Source: Flavobacterium eburneipallidum (lineage in GTDB: Bacteria > Bacteroidota > Bacteroidia > Flavobacteriales > Flavobacteriaceae). Taken from it: 64,000 nt of DNA. The stretch is from positions 1,674,001 through 1,738,000 of the forward strand of contig NZ_CP114291.2 of NCBI RefSeq assembly GCF_027111355.2, in the 5' to 3' direction. Positions 63,146 to 64,000 of this stretch are shown here, in pieces. The first letter of the stretch is position 1, and each line of letters opens with the position of its first letter. The notes under the pieces are model-generated. The model was given only the letters and a program-made list of their open reading frames with translations. It was not told where the DNA came from and did not search any database. A program made the translations under genes and the position numbers.

Positions 63146-64000
63146 ATGTTTAATAAATTCATACAAAGACCAGTGCTATCCATAGTGATATCGCTTATAA
63201 TTGTCTTTTTAGGGGTATTGTCGGTACTCAATTTACCGATTACCCAGTTTCCTTCCATTTCGCCACCTATGGTAAATATTACCGCTGATTATCCTGGATC
63301 CAATGGAGAATTGATGATCAAATCGGTTATCATTCCGTTAGAAAGAGCGTTAAATGGAGTTCCGGGAATGAAATACATGACTTCCGATGCCGGAAATGAC
63401 GGTGAAGCCAGTATTCAGGTCGTTTTTAATTTAGGAACCGATCCGAATCAGGCGGCGATTAATGTACAGAATCGTGTGGCTTCGGTTACCAATAAATTGC
63501 CACCATTAGTAGTTCGTGAAGGGGTGAAAATTACCCGTGAAGTACCGAGTATGTTGATGTATGTGAATCTTTATAGTACGGACAAAAATACCGATATGAA
63601 GTTCTTGTACAATTATGCCGACATCAACGTATTATCCGAATTAAAAAGAGTAAACGGTGTAGGTTCCGGAGATATTTTGGGAACACGTGAATATGCGATG
63701 CGTATTTGGCTAAAACCAGACCGTATGTTAGCATATAAAATTTCTGCCGAAGAAGTAATGGAAGCATTATCGAGCCAAAGTTTGGAAGCTTCGCCAGGAA
63801 AAACGGGAGAAAGTTCGGGAAAACGTTCACAAGCTTTTGAATATGTATTGAAATATTCGGGGCGTTTTACCACCAAGGAACAATACGGAAATATTGTAGT
63901 ACGATCCAATAGCAACGGTGAATTGTTGCGTTTGAAAGACATTGCCAAAGTGGAATTTGGTAGTTCGATGTATGATATTTATTCGAATTTGAACGGAAGA
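63146..64000 (+). CDS. RND efflux transporter, HAE1 family (3' truncated by window end)
   Basis: An ATG at 63146-63148 opens a frame running to the window end (285 residues seen). It begins MFNKFIQRPVLSIVISLIIV, with the first membrane helix, then has PPMVNITADYPGSNGELM, NVQNRVASVTNKLP, and a porter domain to LLRLKDIAKVEFGS. This is the N-terminal quarter of an AcrB-type pump of about 1050 residues. It follows its adaptor and is the second RND system in this window. The start agrees with the other pump (MFKIFIQRPVLATV). Confidence 0.94.
   Translation, partial: MFNKFIQRPVLSIVISLIIVFLGVLSVLNLPITQFPSISPPMVNITADYPGSNGELMIKSVIIPLERALNGVPGMKYMTSDAGNDGEASIQVVFNLGTDPNQAAINVQNRVASVTNKLPPLVVREGVKITREVPSMLMYVNLYSTDKNTDMKFLYNYADINVLSELKRVNGVGSGDILGTREYAMRIWLKPDRMLAYKISAEEVMEALSSQSLEASPGKTGESSGKRSQAFEYVLKYSGRFTTKEQYGNIVVRSNSNGELLRLKDIAKVEFGSSMYDIYSNLNGR

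Noticed and set aside
63613..63948. Minus-strand frames inside the second pump gene
   Set aside because: They are the antisense of a clear RND pump coding sequence.

Overview
The window looks like a chromosomal segment of a Flavobacterium-type bacterium (Bacteroidota). The evidence is the low G+C content, TAnnTTTG promoter -7 boxes with no clear Shine-Dalgarno sequences, a hybrid two-component regulator carrying an AraC-type output, type IX secretion C-terminal domains, a TonB-dependent receptor in a polysaccharide locus, and lipoprotein adaptors in RND pumps. No tRNA, rRNA or CRISPR array was recognised.

Layout. 1-2200: the tail of an unrecognised gene, an AlkB-family dioxygenase, the remnant of a small membrane protein, and an FRG-domain gene. 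2300-10200: an Old Yellow Enzyme gene, then a tripartite RND efflux operon in the order tetR, adaptor, pump, a 37-residue membrane protein, TolC-like channel. Four copies of a 16-bp operator lie in this operon's control regions. 10470-14125: a hybrid two-component sensor/regulator. 14275-15990: a secreted protein and a GIY-YIG-like protein. 16300-33060: a polysaccharide utilisation locus for rhamnogalacturonan I-like pectin. It holds a GH2 glycosidase, a CE12 esterase, mannonate dehydratase, a TonB-dependent receptor, a secreted beta-solenoid protein, a CE6-CE4 double esterase, a very long PL11 lyase, and a Cys-rich exported protein. Four of its promoters share one operator (two GATA elements exactly 20 bp apart flanking TTGGC) at a fixed 21-22 bp from the -7 box. 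This is the likely target of the AraC domain of the hybrid regulator.

33145-34362: lysA. 34537-41052: the most striking region. A serine recombinase sits next to a promoterless C-terminal half-gene that faces, tail to tail, a complete Eco57I-like type IIG restriction-methylation gene. The two specificity halves are enclosed by a 64-bp inverted repeat (one mismatch) lying in the same reading frame in both. Inversion of about 1.7 kb should swap the DNA-recognition domain, giving a phase-variable restriction-modification and epigenetic switch. A RhuM-family gene follows.

41220-64000: mostly housekeeping genes. They are gltD and gltB, sucC, selO, a DUF1456 gene, a PAS histidine kinase with a single-domain response regulator, uvrB, rlmF, thiN, a methyltransferase, dnaK, a small secreted protein, and the start of a second RND efflux operon cut by the window end. 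Several intergenic regions carry long hairpins or inverted repeats.
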